A program made the position numbers and the translations under genes. A stretch of DNA of 64,000 bases from Aphrocallistes beatrix (taxonomy: Eukaryota; Porifera; Hexactinellida; Sceptrulophora; Aphrocallistidae), in the NCBI GenBank assembly GCA_963281255.1, contig OY725493.1:3379857-3443856 (forward strand), written 5' to 3'. The notes below the pieces were generated by a model, which worked only from the letters and a program-made list of their open reading frames with translations, was not told the origin of the DNA and did not search any database. The first letter of the stretch is position 1. Each line of letters begins with the position of its first letter. Shown piece after piece: positions 45,651-57,495 of the stretch.

Positions 45651-46453
45651 GTACCAGACGAGCCATGTTGAAAAGTATGCTGTGAATCGAGTAATAGTGA
45701 GAATAGGGTAGAATAGAGCAGACGTGATGTGAAGATGAATGTTGAATAGACAAGCGATGTGCAGATAGGCGATTTGAGTGAGTGACAATATTTTGAGAAC
45801 ATTTTGAAATATCGTAAAAATATCGTTTTTAATTATTATGGGTGACCAAAATGTGGTTAGTCATTTTATTCAGTGACGTTTATTAGACAGAAGTTGACAC
45901 ATATTGGTAAATTCACAGGCTTTTTTCTAAGTAATTACATCAGTGCATATATTTCCTGAACCCGAGGTTAAAAAAATCAAGATGTTGTCATTGTAAGCAG
46001 GGTATTATACAGCCTTCCAGAGATACGCTCCTAATCTAAAATTTCTAAATTTTCATACTCCTAAATCGCTAAATAACATCATAATATTGACTAAATTGGG
46101 TATTTTTCTGAATTTTTACGCTCCTAAACACATTGCGGCTTAAAATCATACGCCTAAAGGAGCGTCTCGCGCTCCTAGATAATCCCTTGATTGTAAGGTG
46201 ATGTATTCTGATATTTTTCACGCATAGATAGATGATGCAAATATCCAGGAAAATGAATTATTTCAGTTTCGGAAAATTATTCCAAAATATCTTCTAAGTA
46301 AGTAGGAGTATATTAATTTATCATATTTAATCATAAAATCATAAAACTTGATAAATTAATTGTCTAGAAAGTTCGATGGTAATGGCCATCCATGGTCCAG
46401 ATTTTGAATAGAGTGCCATTGCCTTAGTATATAGAATGCTATGGGTCAATATA

Positions 46454-47217
46454 CATAGGGCATTCCAAAAGTTCTCGTCCAAAATCTGTATCTCAAATGA
46501 GAGTGAAAATAGGATATTTTCGGTTTGTCCATTGAATTCCTTAAGGGATCAGCTTCCAATTTGTATATTGGATTATTTTAAGAGGACAATTATTGTGGTT
46601 CCTATATTAGATTTTTGTGCATCGGTTTAGGGCACTGCCTTTGAACGTGATTTGGGGTTCCCTTTGATATATTTCAGTTCTGAGCAGATTTAGATTAAAA
46701 TTGATCCCGTCATCCAATTCTACGCATCAACTAACATATAGATTGAATTCTCTGAAGTATTATAGTTTGAGGCTGAGGGAATAATTGTGTTTTGAAGTGG
46801 TTTACTACCATTTTTGTCCCACTTTTTGAGCGTCGAAAATTGACAAAAAATCCACTAAAAGTGGCATGATATTTTTTCAACACGAGCAATACTATTGAAC
46901 ACCTCCCGATTACTTTTTCACATTGGTTCTTAATTATTTCACCTTTTAATGACCTTATTCTACGATTTTCACAACTTTTATTCTCCAAATTTAGTTTTAA
47001 GCCATTTTCAATGGGAAGATTCCAACTTTTCGACACTACCCTAAACCGATGCATAAAAATCTAATATAGGAACCACAATAATTGTCCTTTTAAAATAAAC
47101 CAATATATAAATTGGAAGCTGATCCTCTAAGGAATACAGTGGACAAATTGAAAATATCCTATTTTCACTCTCATTTGAAATACAGATTTGGGACGAGAAC
47201 TTTTGGAATGCCCTATG
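46454..47217. mobile_element. Mariner-type foldback element
   Basis: Its ends are CATAGGGCATTCCAAAAGTT and the same inverted, flanked by TA (46452-46453 and 47218-47219). Inverted arms run for about 185 bp ('tctcgtccaaaat', 'ggtttgtccattgaattcc', 'ggttcctatattaga'). The middle is unrelated. No transposase is recognised. Confidence 0.8.
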
Positions 47218-47221
47218 TATA

Positions 47222-47510
47222 TAACAAATTGCTGGAAATTCAATGCTGGACACGAATTCAGAATTGAAATGATGATCTGGCATGTTTGTAAGAAGTCATA
47301 GGTCTGGGATTCCGGCGGATACTATCGGATGTGGTTATTCTTTTGGTGGCCAAGCATGAATGACCAGTTTTTCACACCATTGAAAGTGAAAGTTTTTGAA
47401 ATACCATTTTTGAAATCAAGTACTGCTATAAGCTGTTGAATAAGGATATTTGCATGTTATTTAATATTACAAAGCAATAAAACTAATTGAAATTGAGTGA
47501 CATATATAGA
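47222..47510 (+). repeat. Repeat E copy
   Basis: 'caaattgctggaaattcaatgc' through 'gaattcag..ttcaaat.a' and 'ttttcacac..ttgaaagtga' recurs at 59818-60095 with about the same length, and as fragments at 42764 and 59640. It is a dispersed non-coding repeat. Confidence 0.65.
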
Positions 47511-47585
47511 TATTTTTCATATCCTATTATCGGAGACTTTTTTTCAGGACTTATAAATGTGACAACTTTTTGCAAATAAAACATA

Positions 47586-48970
47586 GAAGCCATTATAGGA
47601 GATAGAAGGCTGAAATTTTAATACAATCTGTATACTAACATACCTCACATATGATGCAACTATAATCAAAAAATGATGACTCATCACTTTGTTATGACGT
47701 CATCATTACTCAAATTTTTAAAAATTGATAAATTTGGTGATTTTTCTTGCAATATAGATTATAACAGTAGGACAGACCATAGCCTACTAGATATAAAGCC
47801 TAAGAGTAACTTAACCAGGGATGCGGTAGAAGATGGATGAAGAAATACATGAGCTGCCTTAAATCAATAACAAAGCACAATAGAGCTTAGGAATGTATTA
47901 CCAGCATATATAAATATGGTATCAAAGCACCCATATCCGTTGTTAAAATTTAGATTAGCCATCAAATGATTGCGCAACAGGTTATATTTGAGTCAAATTT
48001 GGTTGATTTTCAGAGGCCGTTTAAGGGCACTTCTAAGTGTTTTTATTATAAGGTTTTTCGCATACAACTGAGAAGTGAATGTGTTAATACGAAAAAATTG
48101 GAATTTTTTCATGGAATGTTCTTACATTCCAGTATTGCTATGGAAACGTGTTTTAATCAGTTGGGGCTATATCTTGAAAACAGCGATAGCTAGACATTCA
48201 AATATAATCCCATTTGATAGCAAATAGGCTACTTCCTAATTAGCTATAATACAATTTCTGTGTCTAAATTCAATGATTTACGAGATATTCGACAAATTAC
48301 CAAATGTGACCAATATGATAAATTGTCTAATAACTCCTAAATTATTGAATTAAGACATAGAAATTGTATTATAGCTTAATAGGCTACTTCCTATTAAGCT
48401 ATTTGCTATCAAATGGGATTAAATTTGAATGTCTAGCTATCGCTGTTTTCAAGATATGGCCCCAACTGACGAAAACACGTTTCCATAGCAACACTGGAAT
48501 GTAAGAACATTCCATGAAAAAATTTACTATTAACACATTCACTTCTCAGTTGTATGCGAAAAACTTTATAATAAAAACACTTAGAAGTGCCCTTAAACGA
48601 CCTCTGAAAATCACTAAATTTGACCCAAATATAGCCTGTTGCGGAATCATTTGATGACTAATCTAAATTTTAACAACGGATATGGGTGCTTTGACACCAT
48701 ATTTATATATGCTGGTAATACATTCCTAAGCTCTATTGTGCTTTGTTAATGATTTAAGGCAGCAAATATATTTCTTCAACCATCTTCTACTACATCCCTA
48801 GTGCCAAATTCGCAAGTTACTCTGAGCCCTTATTATAGTAGGCTATGGACAGACGTATTTAGAGATGTTATCTCCCTTATAATTAACCAATGTGACCCCA
48901 GGCAACCGAAGGGAGCCTCCGGCGAACACAAAGTGTCTGCCAGCCGCGGCGCAAGCAAGCAAGCGCGCTT
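47586..48970 (+). repeat. Repeat A copy 10, split by a P-like foldback
   Basis: Left piece 47586-47777 and right piece 48848-48970 (to gcaagcaagcgcgcttgt). Joining them across the insert gives the usual order 'cagtaggacagacgtattta'. The first third of the repeat is missing. Confidence 0.8.
47778..48847. mobile_element. P-like foldback element, complete, 1070 bp
   Basis: Its ends are CATAGCCTACTA and the inverse of CATAGCCTACTA. The exact 7-bp target duplication GACAGAC lies at 47771-47777 and 48848-48854. The arms are long inverted copies (about 500 bp each), meeting near 48315-48345, so the element folds almost end to end. It is non-coding. Partial copies lie at 1-500 and 6400-6940. Confidence 0.85.
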
Positions 48971-48974
48971 GTGA

Positions 48975-49289
48975 GCAATACAATCAATAAGTTACACGAT
49001 GTCAAAATCGAGCGGCCCTATGTTTATTGTATAATGATATGGAACGACTATTGAGATTTTAAACCCTCTATCTCAAACAAATTTTGACTTTTTTATTTTA
49101 AAGATTATCAATTTTTAAATTTTAAATTCCCGAGATATAGGGATTTTAAATTTCCTTTTCTTTTTGCAGGAAAGTTAGAAAGGAGTCATTAAGGATTTAC
49201 ACATGGTTTGGAGTTAAATTTTCATTAAAGTTAAACTAATAATGAATGAAAAGATAATTCAGATATAGAAGCGGAAAATATAATCAAGT
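48975..49289. other. Gene-free
   Basis: No supported feature; AT-rich with 'gattttaaattcc' words. Confidence 0.3.
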
Positions 49290-50520
49290 CAGTGGTTCTC
49301 AACCTTTTTTGGCTTTCCCCCCATCAGATCTAACATTCTTTCCTATCCCTCCTCCAAAGTATTATAAATTTATTTGTTATTTTATAAATTTTTATTCATA
49401 TTAATTATAATGAATCAGAATCTTGGAGCTAGTTGTGAGATGCAAATTTTTCAATTTCTCGAGTATACTTAGACACTGCTATCCTTAGGTCTGTTGCGTG
49501 AAATTCTGAGGCACTTATATAACAGGAACCATGGATGTACAACTTGCGTGAAATTCTGAGACATCCGCTTAGAAAGCTCTGATCTAATTTATGCAACTTA
49601 AAGTTCCTATTACAGAATGATTTTTCACAAAACATGATTATTTGGTTCTATTTTGATTCCAAATCCTATTCTATTTCTAGGATCACCGTATATATTATTG
49701 AGTTATTTGCTAATAGCCTTAAGCAAGAATCCTTATAACTTATAACTACAAAATAGAACCAAATAATCATGTTTTGTGAAAAATCATTCTGTAATAGGAA
49801 CTACAAGTTGCATAATATTAGATCAGAGCTTGCAAAGGCTTCTATGCGGATGTCTCAGAATTTCACGCAGCGCCTCAGGATTTCACGCAAGTTGTACATC
49901 CATGGTTCCTGTTATATAAGTGCTTCAGGATTTTACGCAAGTTGAACATTCAAGGTTCCTTTTATATGTGTCTCAGAATCTAACGCGCCTCGGAATTTCA
50001 CGCGCCTCAGAATTTCATGTACCAGGTCTTCTCTAAAATCAAAGACGCCTGCGGTGTATAGATCTAAGAAAATTTGCAGAAGAAAAGGTCTATCCTATTC
50101 ACGGAAACCAGAAGTTAGATTTGTTAGCACAGGAATATTTAGCTTTGGCCTCCTCATTTGCTTGTAAATATAACAACTCCTCAATCAGTATGTTTTCTGA
50201 GTCCATCATTCTCGCAAAATATTCATCGGATCTAGTAGGTATTTAGGGACAGATGAAACATCAGAAAAGCGATTAGAAAAGTCTGTAGCTAGATTCAGCA
50301 AATGTTCCTGGACGATTATACTTAGTAAATTTAATTTCAAGAAGTGGTAAAATAGAAAAAATGACTCTACACGTGGGAATATATTCCATTATTTGCTAAA
50401 AACGCGTAAATGAAAGAGTTGTAACTGATTTCGGAAAGCAGTCACAATTTCTATAGCCGCTTGAATGAATATTCCGTCTTCCTGTAACCAAATATTGCAA
50501 GGTTATAGTATAAGAAGATT

Positions 50521-50703
50521 TCAATAAGATAAGCTAATTTCAGCTAGAAATAGATTGATGAAAACTCTTCTGCCTTGAAAAAATTGTCCAGTGCAACGAC
50601 ATTCAAAATAATCAACGAAAAGCAATTCTTCCTTTATGCATTCGTTTTCTATGAAGCGGATACTAGCCAATAAGAGTAGAATCTGCTCCAAATGTTGACT
50701 CAT
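50521..50703 (-). pseudogene. hAT transposase, central fragment
   Basis: Contains 'LLASIRFIENECIKEELLF', in the position of the conserved '..RYI..G.IKEELLF' block of SCAND3/ZMYM-type hAT transposases. Surrounding frames are broken. Confidence 0.6.
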
Positions 50704-50988
50704 CTAACTGAATGCTAATAGGGATATCCTTTATATGCCGAACCAATTGATCTTTTAAATTCTCTGAAATTTCTCTAATCCTCCTTTTTACTGTATCATT
50801 AGATAAGGGGATTTTCTTTCTAGTTTCTCAGGCTTGATTAGAGTTTCTCCATCAGTGTGAGGTTTTTAAGCCTTGCGATATACAATGATACGTCATAGGA
50901 TGCCAAAGTAAAACTTTTCAAATCTGTAGATTGAGTGAAAAGAGAAAATGATTTCTGTCAAGTAAACTTTTTTTTTGTGAAAAGTATT

Positions 50989-51186
50989 CTACTGGTTCCC
51001 CACCTCTGTTGGCTGTTTTGACAATTGATGTGCTTTTAAATGATGAGGCCTCATGGAATCATTCGCCAAACATACATGGCAGGTCAAGCAAAAAGGTTTC
51101 AATTCGTCTGGACTATAAATGAATCCAAACTGAAGATAAGATGGATCATGATGTCGAATTCGACGTTTGGCATGTGGTTCGGACAT
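50989..51186 (-). pseudogene. hAT transposase, N-terminal BED-type finger
   Basis: ATG at 51186 starts 'MSEPHAKRRIRHHDPSYLQF' then 'CLTCHVCLANDSMRPHHLKAHQ'. It has the lysine/arginine start, Tyr-Leu-x-(F/Y)-Gly-Phe motif and C-x2-C ... H-x4-H pattern of the BED-like finger in this hAT group. It continues into frames broken after 50989. Confidence 0.7.
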
Positions 51187-51449
51187 AATATTGTGAATAT
51201 TGATTGAACTGGTACTAATAACTTTATATTCTATACTTTATATAAGTTAAGTGGAAATGCACTTAATAGGATGGTATATTAATCACACTTTCGGAGTTCT
51301 CGCATTGGCTAAATGTATTCAGTATTTAGTGTGATACAAAAACAGTCTCAATTTGGAAATTGCATGCCATCCTTTTGAATCAAGTTGTTGAAATTTGTTA
51401 TCGCCATCCCCCCCAAGGAGGGGATACCCCCCTGGTTGAGAATCACTGA

Positions 51450-52057
51450 TCTAAGTCAGTTATCCATGGTCAAATTACGAATGAAGAGAAAGTAAATACT
51501 TTCCAAGCCAATTGTTCTTATCCATGATCCAAAAATGCTTCACATGTGAGAGATCATTATTTATTTCTAACCAATTGATTGTACATTATTTGGCCTTGAG
51601 AAGGAAATGATTTATGTAGATCATTTATTTATACATCTGATATCAGCATTTTGGATAAATCGGAGCTGTTTTGACAAAAATGGACCCCTTACAATTTTGT
51701 TTTGTAATGTTAGTGAATCCATTCAAGACTTTCGTTCGTTTGAATTAATATTTTCTTATAAATACATCTACATTTTGTAGTGTAATTAGTTTATATTTAC
51801 GAGTTTGTAGTTTATATAAAAATATACATATTCAAGAAATAAAAATTTTGAGGGGAGCTCAGCTGCGGTTTTAGAGGAGATAGGGAGCATGAAATCTATT
51901 AATATGAATACTATAATTTTCACCATTTTAATAATAATTGTACTTAAAGGTATTAATGAGATATCAACGGATCTTCTATGGTATTTGGAGTTGTTCTGGA
52001 ATCTGTTTTTCGCATTTAGAAAAGTATAATATTAATATCTTTATTTGTATACTAGTA
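51450..52057. other. Gene-free
   Basis: No supported feature. Confidence 0.3.
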
Positions 52058-52363
52058 CAGTAGAACGTCAGTTATCCGAACTTCAGTTATCCGAACACTT
52101 CAGTTATCCGAACCCCTTGGTTGACCAAACTAAAATATAATAAATGTATAAATGATGCATCCTGATTTGATAATTGAAATTATTACACTGCCATCATTTT
52201 ATATACTATTGATGATACCTACATAAGCCAATAAGTATTTTAACCATATTCATCATTATGACTACTTAGTACTACTGATCAACTTTTCTATATAATTACA
52301 TAGCAACTTCAGTTATCCGAACCCCCGCGGTCCCAACCCGTTCGGATAACTGACGTCCTACTG
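52058..52363. mobile_element. Pogo-like element (empty-site paralog of 41261)
   Basis: Its ends are CAGTAGAACGTCAGTTATCC and the inverse of CAGTAGGACGTCAGTTATCC, in TA. In reverse orientation it matches the 41261-42207 element almost base for base, but lacks the 639-bp nested insert. Confidence 0.9.
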
Positions 52364-52463
52364 TATATGCATTATAAAATATTTTTATTAAGTTGAGAGG
52401 TCTAACAAAACTATAAATGGATTACAGCTATAATTGAATTATTTAAAGAAAATTAAAAAATAA

Positions 52464-52571
52464 CATAGCCTGTTGCATATAAGGCCTCACAGTAACTTGC
52501 GGTTTTTGGACTAGGGATGCGGTAGAAGATGAATGAACTTACTGTGAGGCCTAATGCAGTAGTAGGCTATG
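52464..52571. mobile_element. P-like mini-foldback, 108 bp
   Basis: Its ends are CATAGCCTGTTGCAT and the inverse of CATAGCCTACTACTGCAT. The 7-bp duplication AAAATAA lies at 52457-52463 and 52572-52578. The loop keeps 'gggatgcggtagaagatg' from the larger element at 47778, so it is a deletion derivative of that family. Confidence 0.8.
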
Positions 52572-53152
52572 AAAATAACTACTTAGTTTATTGATTAACC
52601 AAGTAAAAACTAGCAATAAATTAAGTATTGCAATTTTTAAATTAAAAAAATACATATTAATAATTATCCCTTAAATGGCGCTAGATTTTTGCTAACTCAT
52701 TTCCGGTTAAGTCATTTTGGGCGGGGAAACCTTAGAAGTGTGGGGTCTTTGCTATGAATAGAAATGACCCCAGGTAATTTAAGGGTTAACTAAACAAGGA
52801 TAATTACAGGCTGCCCTCACCGTTCGCGGTTTCGACTATTCGCGGAAAACTTTTTGAGTCTTGTTTTGCTATTCGCGACTTGTTCCCTCGACTATTTGCG
52901 GTTTTCGTTACTCTCTTCAGTAGTTTCATGGGCTACCATAAGTCTATCACCTTATAGGTATCTACTTGTACAATTTAGATTTAGTACTAAAGGCTAGACT
53001 TTACAATTTAGGTATGGTACATAGGTTTGCTACTAGGGGATCTATATCTTTCATTTATCACTTCATTTATTACTACCATTTCACTTGTGCCAGTGTTTGT
53101 ATCAGTATTACAACTCAATTATTGAATCAATAACGTATTTTGCAAACTGTAT
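52572..53152. other. Gene-free with a Tigger-like end
   Basis: 52811-52915 ('caggctgccctcaccgttcg', then repeated 'ctattcgcgg/ctatttgcgg') resembles one terminus of a Tigger/pogo element. No partner end was found. Confidence 0.45.
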
Positions 53153-54186
53153 CTAGCGTCGCAGGCCAGCATGGATCGTGAATCGGATTAGTACATATTT
53201 TAGCCCGATTTTAGTGTGTATGATGTGAATATGTTCCTCAATATTATTCATTGGAATAGAATTCGTCAAATGTTCTACCTCTAGAATAAATATAGGAGGT
53301 ATTTTGAAAAAACTTAGGGATATAGGGACAGTGTTAACATTTGGATCCCGACATTTAAGACAAGTAAAACTTGAATTAATTTGATGATCAATTGTCTTTT
53401 GACACTTCTCTTTGAATCCAACCGACGTTAAGCAGTTTTTTTCAGATTCAGTACAGCAGCTCGAACATTGAAATATGATAATGTACATGTCTGAACTGAG
53501 AGACAATCCGGTTAAGAGATGCACCATCTTCACTTCATAGCCTAAGAAGTTACACCGTGAATAAATGACTTTTATGCCAAGTTTAGGAGACCACCAGAAA
53601 CGTAACTTGTAGAAATCTTGTGATTGAATCAAAGATAACATTTAAGAGTTGGAGGTGGAAAAAAACTTGCTAATGTAAATGCTGTAAATATTCTTCGTGC
53701 ATGCAAACTTAACAAAGTAATGAAATTGTCTACTGGACAAGTTTTCGTTAATTCAATACCATCATAGTGACAGCCCCAGGATACACACATATTTTCCATT
53801 GAATAATTTGTGATTAACTCCCTCACAACTGGAGGTAGAACTTTGGTTGAATAGTTCATGCTTTCTTGAGACTATCTTATAGAAAATTCAAAATCCTCAG
53901 TAGTGTACTGATATTGAGGGATCTTGATGTTTTTGCTTTCCAAGTCTTACTATGTTAATATATTTGAGATTTCGAATGATATTTCTAATTTAAAACCTTC
54001 ATTCTCTCGTTTGAATGTAGATGGGTAATTTTCTAATCTCCAATCGATCAAATCTCGAATAGACATATCTTGCCTCAAGTGGAGTTCATTATGAAGATCA
54101 GAGAGTGGAGTATTTAGTTTGATTGAAACAATAATTCTGAATTTCATTCTGAAAAGTTGATCTAGAATAATTTTTCTAATTTGTGT
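53153..54186 (-). pseudogene. Downstream half of an ORF interrupted by the 8.8-kb element (USP-like?)
   Basis: From 54186 the minus strand continues the frame that enters the big element at 62982. It reads 'MKFRIIVSIKLNTPLSDLHN' and 'IRDLIDWRLENYPSTF' to a stop/possible donor (GTAAGA) near 53945. A segment at 53871-53629 ('TCPVDNFITLLSLH') and one at 53641-53153 follow. The last has two zinc-ribbon-like Cys pairs ('CSSC' and 'CLKC') and ends 'YVLIRFTIHAG', which recalls the C-terminal half of ubiquitin-specific proteases (ribbon finger, then the strand before the catalytic His). The stop comes three residues after Gly, before any catalytic His. The USP link is tentative. The gene may itself belong to a mobile element. 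Confidence 0.5.
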
Positions 54187-55022
54187 ACGAGTGTTAAGTT
54201 GGCTTAGTATTCGACTGAGCCCACTTGAAGTGTAAATGTGAGAACTTTCCCAATGTCCGATTTTGATAAATGGACCGACGTTTATGAAAATGTATTAAAA
54301 TTCTGTTTGTTTTTTTACCTTTTAGTTGATAAAATTTTATAGTCGAACCGAGCACAGCCTCAACCAATAATTTTAGTAGTTCCTCTCAAAATTATAATTC
54401 AAGAGCTTGCACCCATATTTCTGAATAACCGACGTTTATGCAGTTTAAATTTAATAAGAAAATTCCAAATTTCTTGGGAGTTATAGGTTGGCAAAGTTGG
54501 CATTTAGTTAAGTTCGGACGTTTACCCCTCCTGATAGTTACCAGAGTGAGCATGCTTTAAGCCTTGATTTTTAAATCTATTCAAGATGTAATTCAGCTGG
54601 ATGTATTATTATTTGATAGAATAGACACGGACTTTTTATGAGACGTGATTTGAATTGTCTAAATTCATTAGTTTCTTAGGACTACCTCATCAAAGTTCAC
54701 TAAAAATCCGAAATTTTGGATGCTGACTTCTGGAGACTTTTCCTACATTTTTATCTAGCTTTCAGGGTTGATACTCCATTAATGTATTCTTTTTTACCTT
54801 ATTTCTTATTTTTAATAATAAAAACATAGGGCTGCTAATCGATTTTTTGAAATATTCCATTTTTAATCCATCCATATTTGAGCATCTTCCCCAATAGGAA
54901 ATTGTATTACAGCAACACTATACTGTATACAGAGAAGTATTGTGTAAAGATAAGACTATTAGCTAAAGTGATACAATGACTGTCTTTCTTGCTTGAAGTT
55001 ATAGTTCCAATAATGTTACTTA
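54187..55022. repeat. Left terminal inverted repeat of the 8.8-kb element
   Basis: Reverse complement of 62127-62981, with only small differences. The largest is a stretch of about 24 bp present at 62869-62892 and absent here. High similarity between arms suggests recent insertion or gene conversion. Confidence 0.9.
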
Positions 55023-55239
55023 ACACATTTTTAAAGTCCGTGTGATTTCTAAAATTAGTTTTTATTAGATCTGTGTGCTTAATATAAATGACTTCGAAAA
55101 ATACGTGAGTACTACTCATATAAGATTAAATAAATCCATAGAGAGTATTTAATACAATTCTTGACTTAAAGCTTTAGAGATTAAGTTGTATTATTTATTC
55201 ATACATGCTATCGAAAATTACTTACTGTAATGCTCTAAT

Positions 55240-55390
55240 GACATACTTGCCAAATGTCCCTTTTTTGGCGGGACCTAGTCTTCTAATTTCCACAAGTGTA
55301 CCGCTTTTTTTAAATTATTTGTATAATATTTTCCAAATGCGTCTCGCCATGTCCCACGAAATTAAACGCTGCGTCCCGCTTTTATTATAG
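55240..55390 (+). repeat. Dispersed 'tgtcccg' repeat, second copy
   Basis: Matches 45490-45650 in inverse orientation ('catacttgccaaatgtccc', 'ttggcgggac', 'aacgctgcgtcccgc'). It lies just inside the left terminal repeat of the 8.8-kb element. Confidence 0.6.
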
Positions 55391-55399
55391 CTCATGTTT

Positions 55400-56790
55400 A
55401 CATGTACGTATGTAATGGTATTCCTAATTAATCCAAGACATGAGTACCTTCAACCAAATTTGATCAAGGTTAAATATACGTATTTTGAATCCTTAATTAA
55501 GAAATCGGAATCTTTTAAAGTATACCTAATATACTAAATATATATGATTGCATTCGACCGCGATATCTTTATAATTATGAAGGTTTCAAGCTTAAATAGG
55601 ATTTAATGTTATCATTTGTAGAAAATAATAATGTTCCCCAATCTCTTTAAGCCATTCGAGCTTTTAAGAAGGACAATGATCCCAAATACCATAATACTTC
55701 GCTTTTTGGGGTCTCGGATCACAGTTTGGGAAACATTCCAAAGGAGAATAGAATAAAGTATATAATTTTAATGTTTGTAATCTACAAAGAATATTACACA
55801 GTAATGTGGCCAGGTACGAGCTCACTTCCCACTGGAGGGTTAATTCGAAGGCAATGCAACGAGTTACTAGAACCAGTTTTTATCATTGTTTTACTAGTAG
55901 CACCTAAGGATAGTGAGACTCCTGGCTCTAACATACAGAATAGAACAAATAATACATACAAAATACATAATAAAACAATAAAAATATATTATAAAAAGAA
56001 CATAAATTTATTTTCCAAAAATGTAAAATATATAATATAAATCAGAACAAAAAATATTGAAAAGAAGCACAAAATATCTTTCAAATTAGACCAACTCCTG
56101 ATATGAAACTTCTGATGGTACTGAGGTTATATTCATTGGAATTGCTTTCAATAGAAAATTTTATTTTATAATCTTGTTTATAGTGGGCGTTGTTATGTTA
56201 GAATCCTCGACAATTTAATATAGTTATTATACTTTGTGAATTAGGATTTGAGTCAGCCAGAATCCTTTTACACGTAATAAATGTTAATGTTTACTCTTCT
56301 GCAACAAATGAATTGAGTATATATATTTTTGCCATTACTAAGCAAAGTTTATGGGGTTTATGGGGCTTAGAAAAATTATTAAACTCCCTCTAATCTTTAC
56401 TCCGATCCATAACTGTGGAAGGCTATCAGAAGTACGCCTTTTCCAATTTTGAGCCCCAAACCGGACAAATCCCATTATAAATCTGCACTTGGGGAAGCCT
56501 ACCTTGAGCAACCTATACTGGTATAAATATCGTAATGTGTAGGTGTGTTGGATGTCTACAAGTGAACACTGATATAGAGACGGTCTAGAAATTTCCATAC
56601 ACCAGTATCTGTATAGACATGCTAGAATCATTGTTCACGTATGGCAGGGTTGGGTTCAAATACGTATTTATATTTATATTTGTATTTGTATTTGTATTTA
56701 TATTTGTATTTGTTAGTATATGTGGTTAGACCGCATAAAATAAATTATTACATTTATTTTATGCAGCCTAACCAGATCAATTACTATATA
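55400..56790. other. Non-coding 3' part of the 8.8-kb element
   Basis: The open frames at 55726-56040 and 56338-56631 show no recognisable family. 56655-56720 is a (TATTTG/TATTTA)n hexamer run. Confidence 0.4.
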
Positions 56791-56792
56791 TT

Positions 56793-57495
56793 TTATTTTA
56801 AATTTAACTCTGATACAGGCTCATAGTGATCGCGTGTATGTCTTATATATAATGATCCGGCCTCATTAGCAGGTGGTAATGTCATTACCTTTTCCAAACT
56901 TGCACCATTACCTGAAAATACCATCCATTTATTTCCCATATCACTAGTGAATACCCAAATATCTGTCTTAAATAATAGTACAACAGCAAATAGTTCTAAA
57001 TCTGTAACCATATCTTATTTACCTGCATTTTAGACTTATTAATATAGTTTTTAATACACCGATAATTAATGACTGTTTTCGGAAATTTACATCCAATGAA
57101 TTTCTCACAAACGTGAGCTAACTTACCTATCATGTTATTTGTTATAAGCAATCTCATTTCATGATAATAATCAATAGTACCAGTAATTAAATAAGAGAGA
57201 GATGAAAATAGACAATTCCCATCCTTCGGTACTTGGTAAGTGGATATAGGAACTAATTCATTCAAATTAAATATTTTGTTGTTACTGTTTTCATGTGTAG
57301 TAGTTATTGATTTCACAAAGTTAAGCCCAAATTCATTGCATATATTAGTTTTACCAAGACTTGACAAAGGTTTGAATGGTGGTAATAAGAAGTCTAAATT
57401 AGCGACTGCTAAAACGTCTAAGTCAGTAAGTATTTCAATATCAGCTTGAGGAAGAACACTTGTGTCTCAAGAGATTCAGCAATTTTAGCTTTCTT
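56793..57495 (-). pseudogene. OTU-type cysteine protease domain at the transposase C-terminus
   Basis: The minus-strand frame, after a shift at about 57465, reads '..LTDLDVLAVANLDFLLPP' and then 'VPKDGNCLFSSLSYLITG', the OTU catalytic Asp-Gly-Asn-Cys box. 'EMRLLITNNM' follows. After a one-base frameshift near 57008-57014 the domain continues 'TDLELFAVVLLF' and closes with 'DHYEPV', which holds the catalytic His. Order and spacing match OTU domains, which cleave ubiquitin or ubiquitin-like chains in cellular proteins. Because the reading frame continues from the transposase through repairable single-base shifts, the domain was probably part of the same polypeptide. Confidence 0.75.

Larger units (their letters stand above)
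43782..46443 (-). mobile_element. P-superfamily transposon (THAP-bearing), internally rearranged
   Basis: Its ends are CATAGCATTCTATATACTAA and the inverse of CATAGCATTCTATATACTAA, continuing as inverted repeats through 'ggcaatggcactctattcaa'. The exact 7-bp target duplication GGTCAAT lies at 43775-43781 and 46444-46450. CA-N-R-G type ends, 7-8 bp duplications and a THAP domain in the encoded protein are all features of the P superfamily (established). Length 2662 bp, including two nested pogo-like elements at 44148-44506. Only the DNA-binding part of the transposase is recognisable. Confidence 0.85.
49290..51448 (-). mobile_element. hAT transposon remnant, about 2.2 kb
   Basis: Its ends are CAGTGGTTCTCAACC and the inverse of CAGTGATTCTCAACC, typical of hAT/Charlie-type elements. 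The flanks AATCAAGT and ATCTAAGT are only partly alike, so the 8-bp duplication has decayed. Transposase pieces on the minus strand support the call. 49435-49670 and 49745-49990 are inverted copies of each other, a foldback inside the element. Confidence 0.8.

Noticed and set aside
45312-45802. Plus- and minus-strand frames around the THAP exon and the 'cgggaca' repeat
   Set aside because: The plus frame is antisense to the THAP exon. The minus frames mostly translate the dispersed repeat; only the part ending in AGCKSNYCDKMNP is retained within the THAP call.
46436-47283. Three open frames in 46.4-47.3 kb
   Set aside because: They lie in the inverted arms of one foldback, so the two outer frames are near copies of each other read on opposite strands.
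52464-52571. Strong hairpin as a transcription terminator
   Set aside because: Exact 7-bp flanking duplication and family ends show it is a transposon derivative.
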